From: a virus
Direction: 5' to 3' (one strand)
DNA: 64,000 nucleotides
IMG/VR virus record: IMGVR_UViG_3300023174_005338
Span: 1-64,000 of that record
A model generated the notes under the pieces. It was given only the letters and a program-made list of their open reading frames with translations, was not told where the DNA came from and made no database searches. How positions within the stretch are numbered: position 1 is the stretch's first letter; every line of letters starts with the position of its first letter. This document shows positions 50,119 to 57,325 of this stretch, one piece after another. A program made the translations under genes and the position numbers.

Positions 50119-51314
50119 CAAACAAAATTGAACACTGTAGTTTTTGCGACAAACACAAGGATCTGGTTGGCAAATTGATTGTGAGTCAGGCAGTGGCCAT
50201 ATGCAACGAATGTGTGGCCTTGTGTGACAATTTGTTGAAAGACGTCAAACCCTCTACAAAATCCAAATTTAAACAGATTGGTGTGTTGGATCCCTTGGAC
50301 ATATTGATGTACCTTGATGAATACGTGATTGGACAAGATCAAGCCAAACGAGTGCTGGCAGTTGCCATTGCCAATCACTATAAGCGTATCAGCCGACCTG
50401 GCACAGATCTACAAAAGGTCAACATAATGATGCTTGGTCCCACCGGTACCGGAAAAACTTTGTTGGCTCGCACAGTGGCTCGATATTTGCAAGTGCCATT
50501 CGTGATTGCAGATGCAACTTGTTTGACCGAAGCAGGTTATGTAGGCGATGATGTAGAAAGCATGATAGCCAGATTATACACTGCTGCCAATGGAGATGTA
50601 GAAGCCTGTCAGCGTGGCATTGTGTTCCTGGATGAAATAGACAAAATTGCTAGAAAAGGCGAAAGTGCCACAGTCAGCCGAGATGTCAGTGGCGAGGGCG
50701 TGCAACAGGCTTTGCTCAAACTGATTGAAGGCACCCGTTGTAGGATTCCAGCACAAGGCTCTAGAAAAAATTCTGGCACAGAAATGATTGAAATAGACAC
50801 TGCCAATATTCTGTTTATAGCCAGTGGTGCATTTGTGGGTCTGGAGAGAATCATACAGAATCGAGTACAAGGCACTGCCATGGGATTTGGTGCACAGCTT
50901 GACCGCGCCATTGAATCAACCATGGAGAAAATTATACCCGACGATCTGGTCAGATATGGCATGATTCCAGAATTCGTGGGCAGATTTGGTAGTTGTGTGA
51001 ATTTACATGATCTTGACAAGTCTCAGTTGATCAATATATTGACACAGGTCCGGGGAAACTTTGTCAAACAGTATCAATGGCTGTTTGAAGAAGACGGAGT
51101 TGAACTCAACTTTGATGCAGAAAGTCTGGATATCATTGCCGAACGCACACTGAAAAGCCGAACTGGTGCACGTGGCCTGCATAGCGAACTTGAACGAGTG
51201 TTGTTGCCGCACATGTTTGATTTGCCACGCTATCGACGTCAAAATATACTGGCCGTCACGATCAATAAAACCCAGGTAAATACACCCATGACACTGGCAC
51301 AGGAAAATTCGTGA
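50115..51314 (+). CDS. clpX: ClpX-like unfoldase
   Basis: 399 residues, full length. The zinc domain has C8/C11 and C30/C33. The AAA+ core has Walker A G-P-T-G-T-G-K-T (108-115), pore loop G-Y-V-G (141-144), Walker B F-L-D-E-I-D and the M-G-F loop (256-258) at the ClpP-docking IGF position. It could work with host ClpP or as a chaperone. No clpP is in the window. Stop/start overlaps couple it to the membrane gene and the bS21 gene. Confidence 0.95.
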   Translation: MTNKIEHCSFCDKHKDLVGKLIVSQAVAICNECVALCDNLLKDVKPSTKSKFKQIGVLDPLDILMYLDEYVIGQDQAKRVLAVAIANHYKRISRPGTDLQKVNIMMLGPTGTGKTLLARTVARYLQVPFVIADATCLTEAGYVGDDVESMIARLYTAANGDVEACQRGIVFLDEIDKIARKGESATVSRDVSGEGVQQALLKLIEGTRCRIPAQGSRKNSGTEMIEIDTANILFIASGAFVGLERIIQNRVQGTAMGFGAQLDRAIESTMEKIIPDDLVRYGMIPEFVGRFGSCVNLHDLDKSQLINILTQVRGNFVKQYQWLFEEDGVELNFDAESLDIIAERTLKSRTGARGLHSELERVLLPHMFDLPRYRRQNILAVTINKTQVNTPMTLAQENS

Positions 51315-51532
51315 GAGAGTACAAGAGATCGGTAGTTGTCAAGGACGACAACGTGGAACGTGCTCTGCGCAAGTTCAAGAAAAAGATACAGGAATCCGGA
51401 CTCTTGGATGAACTGCGAGGTCGCGAAACCTACGAAAAACCCACCACTGAACGCAAACGCAAAAAAGGTGCGGCCCGTGCCCGCTGGCGCAAACGGCTGA
51501 GAGATCAGCAGTTGCCCAAAAAACTCTACTGA
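51311..51532 (+). CDS. rpsU: Ribosomal protein bS21 homologue
   Basis: 73 residues. It matches bS21: [12 protein letters not shown] near 16-27, then [15 protein letters not shown] and a basic end with L-Y. bS21 sits near the anti-Shine-Dalgarno region of the 30S subunit and affects initiation. GTG start overlapping the clpX stop. A phage copy could bias host ribosomes towards phage mRNAs. Confidence 0.92.
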   Translation: MREYKRSVVVKDDNVERALRKFKKKIQESGLLDELRGRETYEKPTTERKRKKGAARARWRKRLRDQQLPKKLY

Positions 51533-51533
51533 T

Positions 51534-51758
51534 GTGTTTGTAGAATTTGCATTGCCGCAGGACGAAAGCTACGGGTTCGTTTTAAATCTCGTTCGTCTTG
51601 ACATTGTAGATTGGGCAACTCGCTACAACATTCCTTACACACAAAAAACAATAAAATATACGCATAGACTGGCCTTTGACCAAGACCGTTTCTATACTGT
51701 GTTTGCCACGACTTGGAATAGCAAATTTGATTATCGACTCATTGACAGACGGTGGTAA
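51534..51758 (+). CDS. Conserved small protein of T4-like phages
   Basis: 74 residues from a GTG start, with M-F-V-E-F-A-L-P, then T-I-K-Y-T-H-R-L-A-F-D near 42 and a final L-I-D-R-R-W. From memory a conserved cyanophage protein, function unknown. Confidence 0.72.
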   Translation: MFVEFALPQDESYGFVLNLVRLDIVDWATRYNIPYTQKTIKYTHRLAFDQDRFYTVFATTWNSKFDYRLIDRRW

Positions 51759-51772
51759 ATGTGTTATAAATA
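51742..51772 (+). promoter_or_regulatory. Overlapping sigma70-like and late promoters of hsp20
   Basis: TTGACA (51742-51747), 17 nt, TATAAA (51765-51770), which is also the start of a perfect TATAAATA (51765-51772). Both polymerase forms could use the same start. Confidence 0.75.
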
Positions 51773-51778
51773 TATTAT

Positions 51779-51802
51779 GTAGATGCCGATGGTCGGGTCT
51801 AC
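51779..51802 (+). other. Hairpin at the 5' end of the hsp20 transcript
   Basis: GTAGA (51779-51783) pairs with TCTAC (51798-51802), and inside it CCGA pairs with TCGG around TGG. The predicted transcript start is at about 51778, so the mRNA would begin with this stem. Confidence 0.6.
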
Positions 51803-51811
51803 ATAATGTCA

Positions 51812-51828
51812 CTTGCTTATTAAAGGAG
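51812..51828 (+). promoter_or_regulatory. Candidate ROSE-like RNA thermometer over the hsp20 ribosome-binding site
   Basis: CTTGCTT (51812-51818) can pair with the Shine-Dalgarno AAAGGAG (51822-51828), allowing a G-G mismatch and one bulged C around a 4-nt loop. The TTGCT facing the ribosome-binding site is the hallmark of ROSE elements, which control ibpA-type small heat-shock genes. Confidence 0.45.
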
Positions 51829-51834
51829 AAAACA

Positions 51835-52275
51835 ATGACAAAAATCACAGCTCTGGACCTCAGTCCATTTTATCGCAACTCAATTGGTGTAGATCGTTTG
51901 TTTGGTCGTATCATGGACCAGATTGATCATGCCAGCACCAACAACTATCCACCCTACAACATACTCAAGACCGGCGAAGATACCTTTGAAATACAGGTAG
52001 CAGTAGCAGGCTTTGGCCAAGGTGAGATTGATGTTGCTGTCAAAGACGGCGAACTTGTTATCACAGGTGAAAAACAACCCGAAGCCATGTTGGTAGGTAC
52101 TGAGTACCTACATCAAGGTATCAGTGCTCGTCGTTTTATACGCACATTTACCATGGCCGATTACGTAGAAGTAGTCTCAGCCGAGTGCAAAGACGGTATC
52201 CTTACAGTGTGTTTAGAACGCCGTGTGCCCGAGGCCATGAAGCCAAAGACCATTGCGATCACCTACGCAAACTAG
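51835..52275 (+). CDS. Hsp20/IbpA-type small heat-shock protein
   Basis: 146 residues. It has an alpha-crystallin domain (about 40-130) with I-Q-V-A-V-A-G-F near 57, K-D-G-E-L-V-I-T-G-E-K near 75 and D-G-I-L-T-V-C-L near 120. The N-terminus has F-Y-R-N-S-I-G-V-D-R-L-F as in IbpA. It binds unfolding proteins for refolding or Clp delivery. AAAGGAG precedes ATG 51835. Followed by a ClpS-like gene and preceded by clpX and rpsU. Confidence 0.93.
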   Translation: MTKITALDLSPFYRNSIGVDRLFGRIMDQIDHASTNNYPPYNILKTGEDTFEIQVAVAGFGQGEIDVAVKDGELVITGEKQPEAMLVGTEYLHQGISARRFIRTFTMADYVEVVSAECKDGILTVCLERRVPEAMKPKTIAITYAN

Positions 52276-52281
52276 TATAAT
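52253..52281 (+). promoter_or_regulatory. Sigma70-like promoter upstream of clpS
   Basis: TTGCGA (52253-52258), 17-nt spacer, TATAAT (52276-52281). Confidence 0.55.
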
Positions 52282-52285
52282 GTAG

Positions 52286-52316
52286 TAAATACAGTGGAGG
52301 GCATGGGCTCTCCACT
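52286..52316 (+). promoter_or_regulatory. Late-type TAAATA followed by a hairpin upstream of clpS
   Basis: TAAATA at 52286-52291. Just downstream AGTGGAG (52293-52299) pairs with CTCCACT (52310-52316), so the late transcript would begin within a stem-loop, as at hsp20. Confidence 0.5.
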
Positions 52317-52333
52317 ACTAACAAGGATCCACG

Positions 52334-52642
52334 ATGTCGCAAGCTGGCACAGTCACAAAAACAAAAATCAATCACGACATGGCAGAACCACCCATGTTCA
52401 AGGTCATTTATCTCAACGACAATGCCACACCCATGGACTTTGTGATAGAAACACTGATAGACAGTTTCAACTACAATCAACAGACAGCAGTGCAGATCAC
52501 ACATGATATACATGAAGCAGGAAGTGCGGTAGTAGCTGTGCTTCCTTATGAAATAGCTGAACAAAAAGGCATAGAAGTCACAGTGCAAGCTCGCAGCAAC
52601 AACTATCCTTTACAGGTCAAACTGGAACCTGAAACAGTCTAA
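52334..52642 (+). CDS. clpS: ClpS-like adaptor
   Basis: 102 residues. The ClpS fold is recognisable from F-K-V-I-Y-L-N-D-N-A-T-P-M-D-F-V near 22-37, A-V-Q-I-T-H-D-I-H-E-A-G-S-A-V-V near 52-67, and Y-P-L-Q-V-K-L-E near the end. ClpS brings N-degron substrates to ClpAP. Here it may redirect the host ClpA protease. AAGGA lies 6-10 nt upstream. The stop abuts the stop of the convergent phosphoesterase gene with no gap. Confidence 0.88.
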   Translation: MSQAGTVTKTKINHDMAEPPMFKVIYLNDNATPMDFVIETLIDSFNYNQQTAVQITHDIHEAGSAVVAVLPYEIAEQKGIEVTVQARSNNYPLQVKLEPETV

Positions 52643-53434
52643 TCAAATTTCTATCACTATTCTTTGTGGGTAATAAGCCTGTTGACACCACGTAGTGTGG
52701 CCACGTCCACGAGGATTGCTAACATATCTGATTCCGTTCAGATCTCGATCCACAGGTCTATGATAGTGCCCAAAACACCAGGTGTGTATTTTGTTTTCCG
52801 TATCTTTGCTCAGCACGCCAGAGATGTAACTATTGCCCATGCCGTTGTATCTCCAGTTGCCTATCAAGTCCGGATCATGTGACACAATCCAAGGAGCAGG
52901 CACAGTATGGCTGACTATGACCATGGCTCTTACTTCTCTGTGTGTTTGCAGTTTGCGTACACTGTTGATCATGTAAGCGGCATCATTGTAGGCCACTCCT
53001 GTTATGTTCGTGGCTGCGGCATTGTCTATTCCATGATGATCTTGTATGGCCTGCACACTGGATTCTACATCCATGCTGGGATCAAAATCATAGGTCCACC
53101 AACCATTGGTTCCTAACAGAGCCACGCCGTTGATTATGATCACATTGTCCTGCATGTAAACTACATTTTTTATGTGTTTGAGATCTGCGTCCAGATCCTT
53201 GTAACTGGCTCCCAGATCATCAAGATAATCTTTGTGTTCTTCGTTGCCGTCCACATAAAACACACCACCTGGATAACATTGACCAAGATGATCCAAAGTA
53301 TCCAACAAGCGTTCGCGGTTGCGGGCCACATCTCCGGCAACCACACAATAAGGACTGGTGGCCTGTCCGGCCCAGTCAAATGTATTCCAGGTTTCCACGT
53401 GTAGATCAGAAATTAAATCAAAGGCAAATTGCAT
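52643..53434 (-). CDS. Calcineurin-like metallophosphoesterase
   Basis: 263 residues. Metal motifs are S-D-L-H (9-12), A-G-D-V-A near 33, D-G-N-E-E-H near 62 (a variant of GNHE), S-H-T-V near 177 and G-H-Y-H-R-P near 227. The substrate could be a nucleotide, nucleic acid or phosphoprotein. It is one of few minus-strand genes. A TAAATA on the minus strand ends 6 nt before its ATG. Confidence 0.88.
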   Translation of the reverse strand: MQFAFDLISDLHVETWNTFDWAGQATSPYCVVAGDVARNRERLLDTLDHLGQCYPGGVFYVDGNEEHKDYLDDLGASYKDLDADLKHIKNVVYMQDNVIIINGVALLGTNGWWTYDFDPSMDVESSVQAIQDHHGIDNAAATNITGVAYNDAAYMINSVRKLQTHREVRAMVIVSHTVPAPWIVSHDPDLIGNWRYNGMGNSYISGVLSKDTENKIHTWCFGHYHRPVDRDLNGIRYVSNPRGRGHTTWCQQAYYPQRIVIEI

Positions 53435-53440
53435 GATAAC

Positions 53441-53446
53441 TATTTA
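53441..53446 (-). promoter_or_regulatory. Minus-strand late promoter TAAATA of the phosphoesterase
   Basis: TATTTA on the plus strand. Six nt separate the element from the ATG at 53434, so the transcript should start at the initiation codon. Confidence 0.62.
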
Positions 53447-53460
53447 CAGAGGATTTGATC

Positions 53461-53811
53461 ATGAACATTATATTCAAAGAAAATTTACCAGCCACCGAGC
53501 AAAAATACACAGTGTTGGATCTGGATACTTTTGCCTTGCCCGACGGGTCATTGCACACTGCCTGTTGCGTGATTGAAAACATACCCATCGTTGAACTGGC
53601 AAGCACTGAAAATTTGAAAGAACTTCATGACAACTTGATCAAAAATTATGCCTTGAAAAACTGGAACTATTGTGAACAGGCCATAGAACATCTCATGGGC
53701 AAATGGGGCGGTGAGGTAGACAGTTTTTATGCTGAATTAAAAACACGCATAGGTCGGTTAAAAACACAGGATCTAGACGATAGTTGGAGCCCGGTTATAC
53801 CAAAAAGCTAA
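53461..53811 (+). CDS. Hypothetical protein
   Basis: 116 residues. The N-terminal half is beta-like (Y-T-V-L-D-L-D-T-F-A-L-P-D-G-S) and the C-terminal half helical with W-N-Y-C-E-Q-A-I-E-H-L. No family recognised. AGAGGA precedes the ATG. Confidence 0.65.
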   Translation: MNIIFKENLPATEQKYTVLDLDTFALPDGSLHTACCVIENIPIVELASTENLKELHDNLIKNYALKNWNYCEQAIEHLMGKWGGEVDSFYAELKTRIGRLKTQDLDDSWSPVIPKS

Positions 53812-53817
53812 TCTAGA

Positions 53818-53823
53818 TAAATA
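53818..53823 (+). promoter_or_regulatory. Late-type promoter element ATAAATA
   Basis: GATAAATA 36 nt before the GTG start of the membrane gene at 53860, which has an AAGGAGC site. Confidence 0.58.
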
Positions 53824-53859
53824 CCCACATAACAACAAGACTCTAAAAAGGAGCTAAAA

Positions 53860-54138
53860 GTGGGTGAATTTTTCAAGCTAGTCGCAGAACTAGGATTTCC
53901 AATAGCGGCAGCAATCGCAGCCGGATACTTTGTATTTCTCACATTGAAGTTTATTCTTGCTGGTGTAACCAGCAGTGTAAAAGGCATGGCCGGCATCATC
54001 GGCGCCTTGGACAAGCGTGTGGCCACCATGAATCATGATGTTATGCGCATTGACACAAAAGTTTCGCATGCGCTGGGTCTACAACCTGACTTGGATCGCA
54101 TAGCTCGAGCTGAACAAAGTGACGCCAGGAGAGACTAA
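53860..54138 (+). CDS. Small membrane protein, paralogue of the 54761 product
   Basis: 92 residues from a GTG start. An N-terminal V-A-E-L-G-F-P-I-A-A-A-I-A-A-G-Y hydrophobic helix extends to about 36, followed by a helix D-x-R-V-x-x-M-x-x-D-V-M-R-I-D-x-K-V. The 54761 protein matches it from G-F-P-I-V-A-A to the D-L-I-R-L-N-Q-K-V helix. Holin-like size and topology, but unproven. Confidence 0.68.
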   Translation: MGEFFKLVAELGFPIAAAIAAGYFVFLTLKFILAGVTSSVKGMAGIIGALDKRVATMNHDVMRIDTKVSHALGLQPDLDRIARAEQSDARRD

Positions 54139-54293
54139 TGAACACTCAAGAGCGCTGGAACTACATTGCCAACAATGAAGAAATTATTCGTCAATACATG
54201 GCCATGCACGATGAAGAAGTCAAAACTCGTCAGCTGGTAAAGTTTTTAGACAAACAACCACCCCGACCAGAGGCACCCGATGAGATACTATGA
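54138..54293 (+). CDS. Small hypothetical protein (51 aa)
   Basis: TAATG-coupled to the membrane gene. Charged helical peptide beginning M-N-T-Q-E-R-W-N-Y-I and ending P-P-R-P-E-A-P-D-E-I-L. Unknown function. Confidence 0.58.
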   Translation: MNTQERWNYIANNEEIIRQYMAMHDEEVKTRQLVKFLDKQPPRPEAPDEIL

Positions 54294-54474
54294 TTACGAG
54301 TGGGATCTGGAACCCAATAGAATTCTACTAGATGCTGAACTCAATGTAGATGCATTGGGCTGGAAAGCCGGCGATTATTTTAAAGTTGCCAATGTTAATG
54401 GTCGTGCCATGTTGGTCAAAGTAGATCCACTGGAAAAATTTTTAAGAGACGGAGTTGGCAATGAAAAGATATGA
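54280..54474 (+). CDS. Small hypothetical protein (64 aa)
   Basis: Overlaps the previous gene by 14 nt. It is beta-rich and acidic, with a G-W-K-A-G-D-Y-F-K-V block like a small barrel protein. Unknown function. Confidence 0.64.
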   Translation: MRYYDYEWDLEPNRILLDAELNVDALGWKAGDYFKVANVNGRAMLVKVDPLEKFLRDGVGNEKI

Positions 54475-54583
54475 TCCTTATCGTTTACCAATCAAACAAA
54501 TCTGGACCGACGGGGATTTGGCCAAGTTTGCCATGATAGCATTTGTAGCTGGTATTGTTGTGGGCGTAGTAGCATGCCTTTAG
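54461..54583 (+). CDS. Small membrane protein (40 aa)
   Basis: A basic N-terminus then one transmembrane helix (about 19-40: F-A-M-I-A-F-V-A-G-I-V-V-G-V-V-A). Overlaps both neighbours. Unknown function. Confidence 0.55.
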   Translation: MKRYDPYRLPIKQIWTDGDLAKFAMIAFVAGIVVGVVACL

Positions 54584-54759
54584 AAGTAACCTACGCATTC
54601 ATTGGTTTTATCCTGGGCGGATCAGCCTTGATCGTCAGCCTGTATGTTTGGCTGACCCTAGATGAAGCATTGGAAAATGGCCGGGACTGGATCAAGCTCA
54701 ATCAAGAGTTAAGACAAAAAATTGAAAGCATGGAACGATCAACACCAGGAAAGAGATAA
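54574..54759 (+). CDS. Small membrane protein (61 aa)
   Basis: One N-terminal transmembrane helix (5-28) followed by a coiled coil (L-N-Q-E-L-R-Q-K-I-E-S-M). Overlaps the previous gene by 10 nt. Possibly spanin- or holin-related, but not shown. Confidence 0.62.
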   Translation: MPLEVTYAFIGFILGGSALIVSLYVWLTLDEALENGRDWIKLNQELRQKIESMERSTPGKR

Positions 54760-54760
54760 C

Positions 54761-55039
54761 ATGGATATTGTAACCTTAATCAACAAATACGGATTTCCCA
54801 TAGTGGCCGCTGGCGGCATGGGCTACTTGATTTTCTACGTGTGGAAATGGGCTACCACTGAAATCAAACCTGTGCTCAGTGAAGCCAACACCACCTTGAT
54901 TGCCCTGATAGATCGTATCCGCATGCTGGACAACGACCTGATCCGTCTCAATCAAAAGGTCAATGTGACCCTGCACCTGCGTGGCCGTAGCATCGAGCAT
55001 GAACGCCTGGCTCAAGACGAAATCATCAACAAGTCGTAA
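54761..55039 (+). CDS. Small membrane protein, paralogue of the 53860 product
   Basis: 92 residues with the hydrophobic helix Y-G-F-P-I-V-A-A-G-G-M-G-Y-L-I-F near 10-28 and the conserved D-N-D-L-I-R-L-N-Q-K-V near 57-67. T4-like cyanophages encode close relatives of unknown role. The start is set at ATG 54761, one base after the upstream stop. Confidence 0.68.
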   Translation: MDIVTLINKYGFPIVAAGGMGYLIFYVWKWATTEIKPVLSEANTTLIALIDRIRMLDNDLIRLNQKVNVTLHLRGRSIEHERLAQDEIINKS

Positions 55040-55070
55040 AACCATCACTTAATAGCAGTATATTTCTAGT

Positions 55071-55076
55071 AAATAC
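55071..55076 (+). promoter_or_regulatory. Late-type promoter element AGTAAATA ahead of the curli-like genes
   Basis: TAAATA 14 nt before ATG 55091 with AGGAGC between. It ties the curli-like genes to phage late transcription. Confidence 0.6.
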
Positions 55077-55090
55077 TACCAGGAGCTAGA

Positions 55091-55531
55091 ATGAAAAAAA
55101 TAATAATAAGTGTTCTGGCCAGCGTCGCTACATCCACGGTCAGCGCACAACTGGTACATCAGTTTAACTCGCCATCCTTTTCAGGATCGGGCTACAGCAG
55201 CCATGTCTTGACCATCGAGCAACTGGAAGCCACACGCCGTAAAGCCATAGCTGATGCACAAAAAGCCGCACAGGAAAAGGCCGAACGCGATGCCAAAAAT
55301 ACCAACTTGGCCAAGTTCTTGGTCAACGTGGAAAGTCGTATCTACGCACAACTTTCAAAACAGTTGGCAGATGCCATGTTTGCCGAAGGCGGTGCCAACT
55401 CTGGCAGTTTTGATTTCCAAGGCACCAACATCAGTTATGTGAAAACTGGCACAGATGTGACCTTGACCATCATTGAGGCCAACGGAAACAGGACCGAAAT
55501 CACTGTGCCCTTGTCGAGTTTTAGTTTCTGA
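55091..55531 (+). CDS. csgF: CsgF-like curli assembly factor
   Basis: 146 residues. The signal peptide ends near residue 19 (S-T-V-S-A). The mature N-terminus Q-L-V-H-Q-F-N-S-P-S-F-S-G-S-G matches the CsgF start (F-x-F-x-N-P-x-F-G-G) that inserts in the CsgG pore. A helical linker and a C-terminal beta domain with T-L-T-I-I-E-A-N-G-N-R-T-E-I-T-V follow. It would anchor nucleated curli at the surface. Its stop overlaps the csgG ATG. Confidence 0.82.
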   Translation: MKKIIISVLASVATSTVSAQLVHQFNSPSFSGSGYSSHVLTIEQLEATRRKAIADAQKAAQEKAERDAKNTNLAKFLVNVESRIYAQLSKQLADAMFAEGGANSGSFDFQGTNISYVKTGTDVTLTIIEANGNRTEITVPLSSFSF

Positions 55532-56592
55532 TGCGTAGACTACTCCTAATCCTTCTTGTTGCTGTGTTGCCTGGCTGTGCTTACATACACATGGAAGTGG
55601 CACAGGAAGAGCCTGTGAAAGTCACGCCCAAACAAAATCTCATGGATCAGTTGCCGGTGTTGGATGGACCGCCCATGACCGTGGCTGTGTACGGATTCAG
55701 AGATCTCACTGGACAGAACAAACCCAATGACAGACTGGCCTTGTTCTCAAAGGCTGTGACACAAGGTGCTGAAGTGTTCTTGATCAAGAGCCTGCAAGAT
55801 TCCAAGAACTGGTTCCGTGTGGTAGAACGTGTGGGCCTGGACAACTTGATCAAAGAACGACAGCTGATCCGCAATCAGCGTGAAGTGTATGAAGGCAAGG
55901 AAGCCAAACCACTCAAGCCTTTGACTGTGGCTGGTATCTTGTTGGAAGGTGGTATTATTGGCTATGATTCAAACATCAGGTCAGGCGGTAATGGTGCCAG
56001 ATTCCTGGGCATAGGTGGTAGCCAGCAGTATCGTGTGGACGAAGTTACTGTAAGTCTTAGATTGATCTCAATCAGTTCAGGTGAGGTCCTGATGACCAAT
56101 GCTGTGACCAAGACCATATACTCAACAGCACACAATGTGGGCGTGTTGAGATTTGTGGATGCTGGAACCAAAGCCCTGGAGTTGGAGAATGGCCAAGCTC
56201 TGAACGAGCCCACTACCTATGCTGTGCGTGTGGCCATTGAACAGGCAGTGTATGAACTGATCACAGAAGGCCAGAAAAAAGGCCTATGGAGTTACAAGCG
56301 TGCTGAGGAGAAACAAAATGATGTCAAGCCTGCTGCAACAAATGCGCCGCCTGCAACAACAAGCGGCACAGAGACAAAAACAGAAACCGCAAAAACCGCC
56401 GCAGTCACAGTAATGCGGCTGCGCGAAGCATCATACATTTATCGCGATCCAGATGAACGCAGTCAACGCACCTGGATGCTGAAGGAAAACACAGATTTGA
56501 CTGTGACACCAGGCCAGAACGGCTGGGTTGCAGTGCAAGACTCAGCCGGTCGTCGGGGCTGGGTCAAAAGCGACAGGTTAATTCAGCCATGA
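55531..56592 (+). CDS. csgG: CsgG-like outer-membrane curli secretion pore with SH3 extension
   Basis: 353 residues. The lipobox is L-P-G-C (C16). The CsgG body (about 40-255) has V-A-V-Y-G-F-R-D-L-T-G-Q, V-V-E-R-V-G-L-D-N-L-I-K-E-R, G-I-I-G-Y-D-S-N and G-x-R-x-x-G-I-G blocks. CsgG is normally about 280 residues; here an Ala/Thr linker and a bacterial SH3-type domain (about 290-350, ending G-W-V-K-S-D-R-L) are added, which may bind peptidoglycan. It would form the nonameric secretion pore. Confidence 0.92.
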   Translation: MRRLLLILLVAVLPGCAYIHMEVAQEEPVKVTPKQNLMDQLPVLDGPPMTVAVYGFRDLTGQNKPNDRLALFSKAVTQGAEVFLIKSLQDSKNWFRVVERVGLDNLIKERQLIRNQREVYEGKEAKPLKPLTVAGILLEGGIIGYDSNIRSGGNGARFLGIGGSQQYRVDEVTVSLRLISISSGEVLMTNAVTKTIYSTAHNVGVLRFVDAGTKALELENGQALNEPTTYAVRVAIEQAVYELITEGQKKGLWSYKRAEEKQNDVKPAATNAPPATTSGTETKTETAKTAAVTVMRLREASYIYRDPDERSQRTWMLKENTDLTVTPGQNGWVAVQDSAGRRGWVKSDRLIQP

Positions 56593-56599
56593 ATGCCTG

Positions 56600-56633
56600 T
56601 AAATATGTAAATGCGGCAATCGCATATTATAAT
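56600..56633 (+). promoter_or_regulatory. Possible promoter elements before the curlin-like gene
   Basis: TAAATA at 56600-56605 and a consensus TATAAT at 56628-56633 with only a weak -35. A GGTC/GACC hairpin (56639-56651) follows. The ribosome-binding site of the curlin gene is weak, and a better AAGGAG at 56652 does not lead to a sensible frame. Confidence 0.4.
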
Positions 56634-56698
56634 AATAAGGTCGCAAAGACCAAGGAGCTGGTTGGAGAATAATAAAAACAAATCCAACCTGAAACAAG

Positions 56699-57325
56699 AT
56701 GGAAAAGAGAACGACAGGCATTGGCGGATTGTCGAGAAAATTATCCGCAATTCTGATGACAGCTGCGATGTGGTCATTGGGTGCTCAGGCTAACGAAGTT
56801 TATATTGAACAGGTAGGTAGCGGTTCGACCATAAACATCACGCAACAGGGCACAGACAATCGTATCGGTGACAGCACCACTCCGGCCTACATAGGATCGG
56901 GATCAAACACAGTGACCATAGATCAGATTGGTTCGACCAACACTCTGGACATGGTGGTCAACGGTGCCGGCACAGATGTGATAGTTACAACCACCGGTGA
57001 CAACAACACTCAAACTATCAACTGTGGAACCACAACATCAGCTGGCTGTAGCGGCAGTTATATCAAACAACAAGTCACTGGAGATTCGAACACTGTGACT
57101 CAGAATCTGGGGTCGGGTGCCAATCATACCAGTGAAATCAATGTGACCGGTGATAGTAACACAGTGACTCACACCAGCACAGCCACAGGTACCACTTCGG
57201 CCAATATTACTGTGACGGGCAATACCAACACAGTGGGCGTTACTCAATCAGGAATGTTGAACAAGAGTGTCACAGTTACCAGCACTGGCAATAGCAATAA
57301 CATTAGCATTACTCAGTCTGACTAG
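56699..57325 (+). CDS. Curlin-repeat (CsgA/CsgB-like) amyloid subunit
   Basis: 208 residues. A signal peptide-like start (hydrophobic 16-31, ending A-Q-A) precedes repeated curlin-type strands: S-G-S-N-T-V-T-I-D-Q-I-G-S-T-N-T, G-D-S-N-T-V-T-Q-N-L-G-S-G, G-D-S-N-T-V-T-H, G-N-T-N-T-V-G-V-T-Q-S-G, G-N-S-N-N-I-S-I-T-Q-S. The spaced N and Q in N-x-V-x-I-x-Q are the amyloid ladder signature. A single C-x9-C pair lies in the middle. Probably the secreted fibre subunit for the adjacent CsgG pore. Confidence 0.82.
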   Translation: MEKRTTGIGGLSRKLSAILMTAAMWSLGAQANEVYIEQVGSGSTINITQQGTDNRIGDSTTPAYIGSGSNTVTIDQIGSTNTLDMVVNGAGTDVIVTTTGDNNTQTINCGTTTSAGCSGSYIKQQVTGDSNTVTQNLGSGANHTSEINVTGDSNTVTHTSTATGTTSANITVTGNTNTVGVTQSGMLNKSVTVTSTGNSNNISITQSD

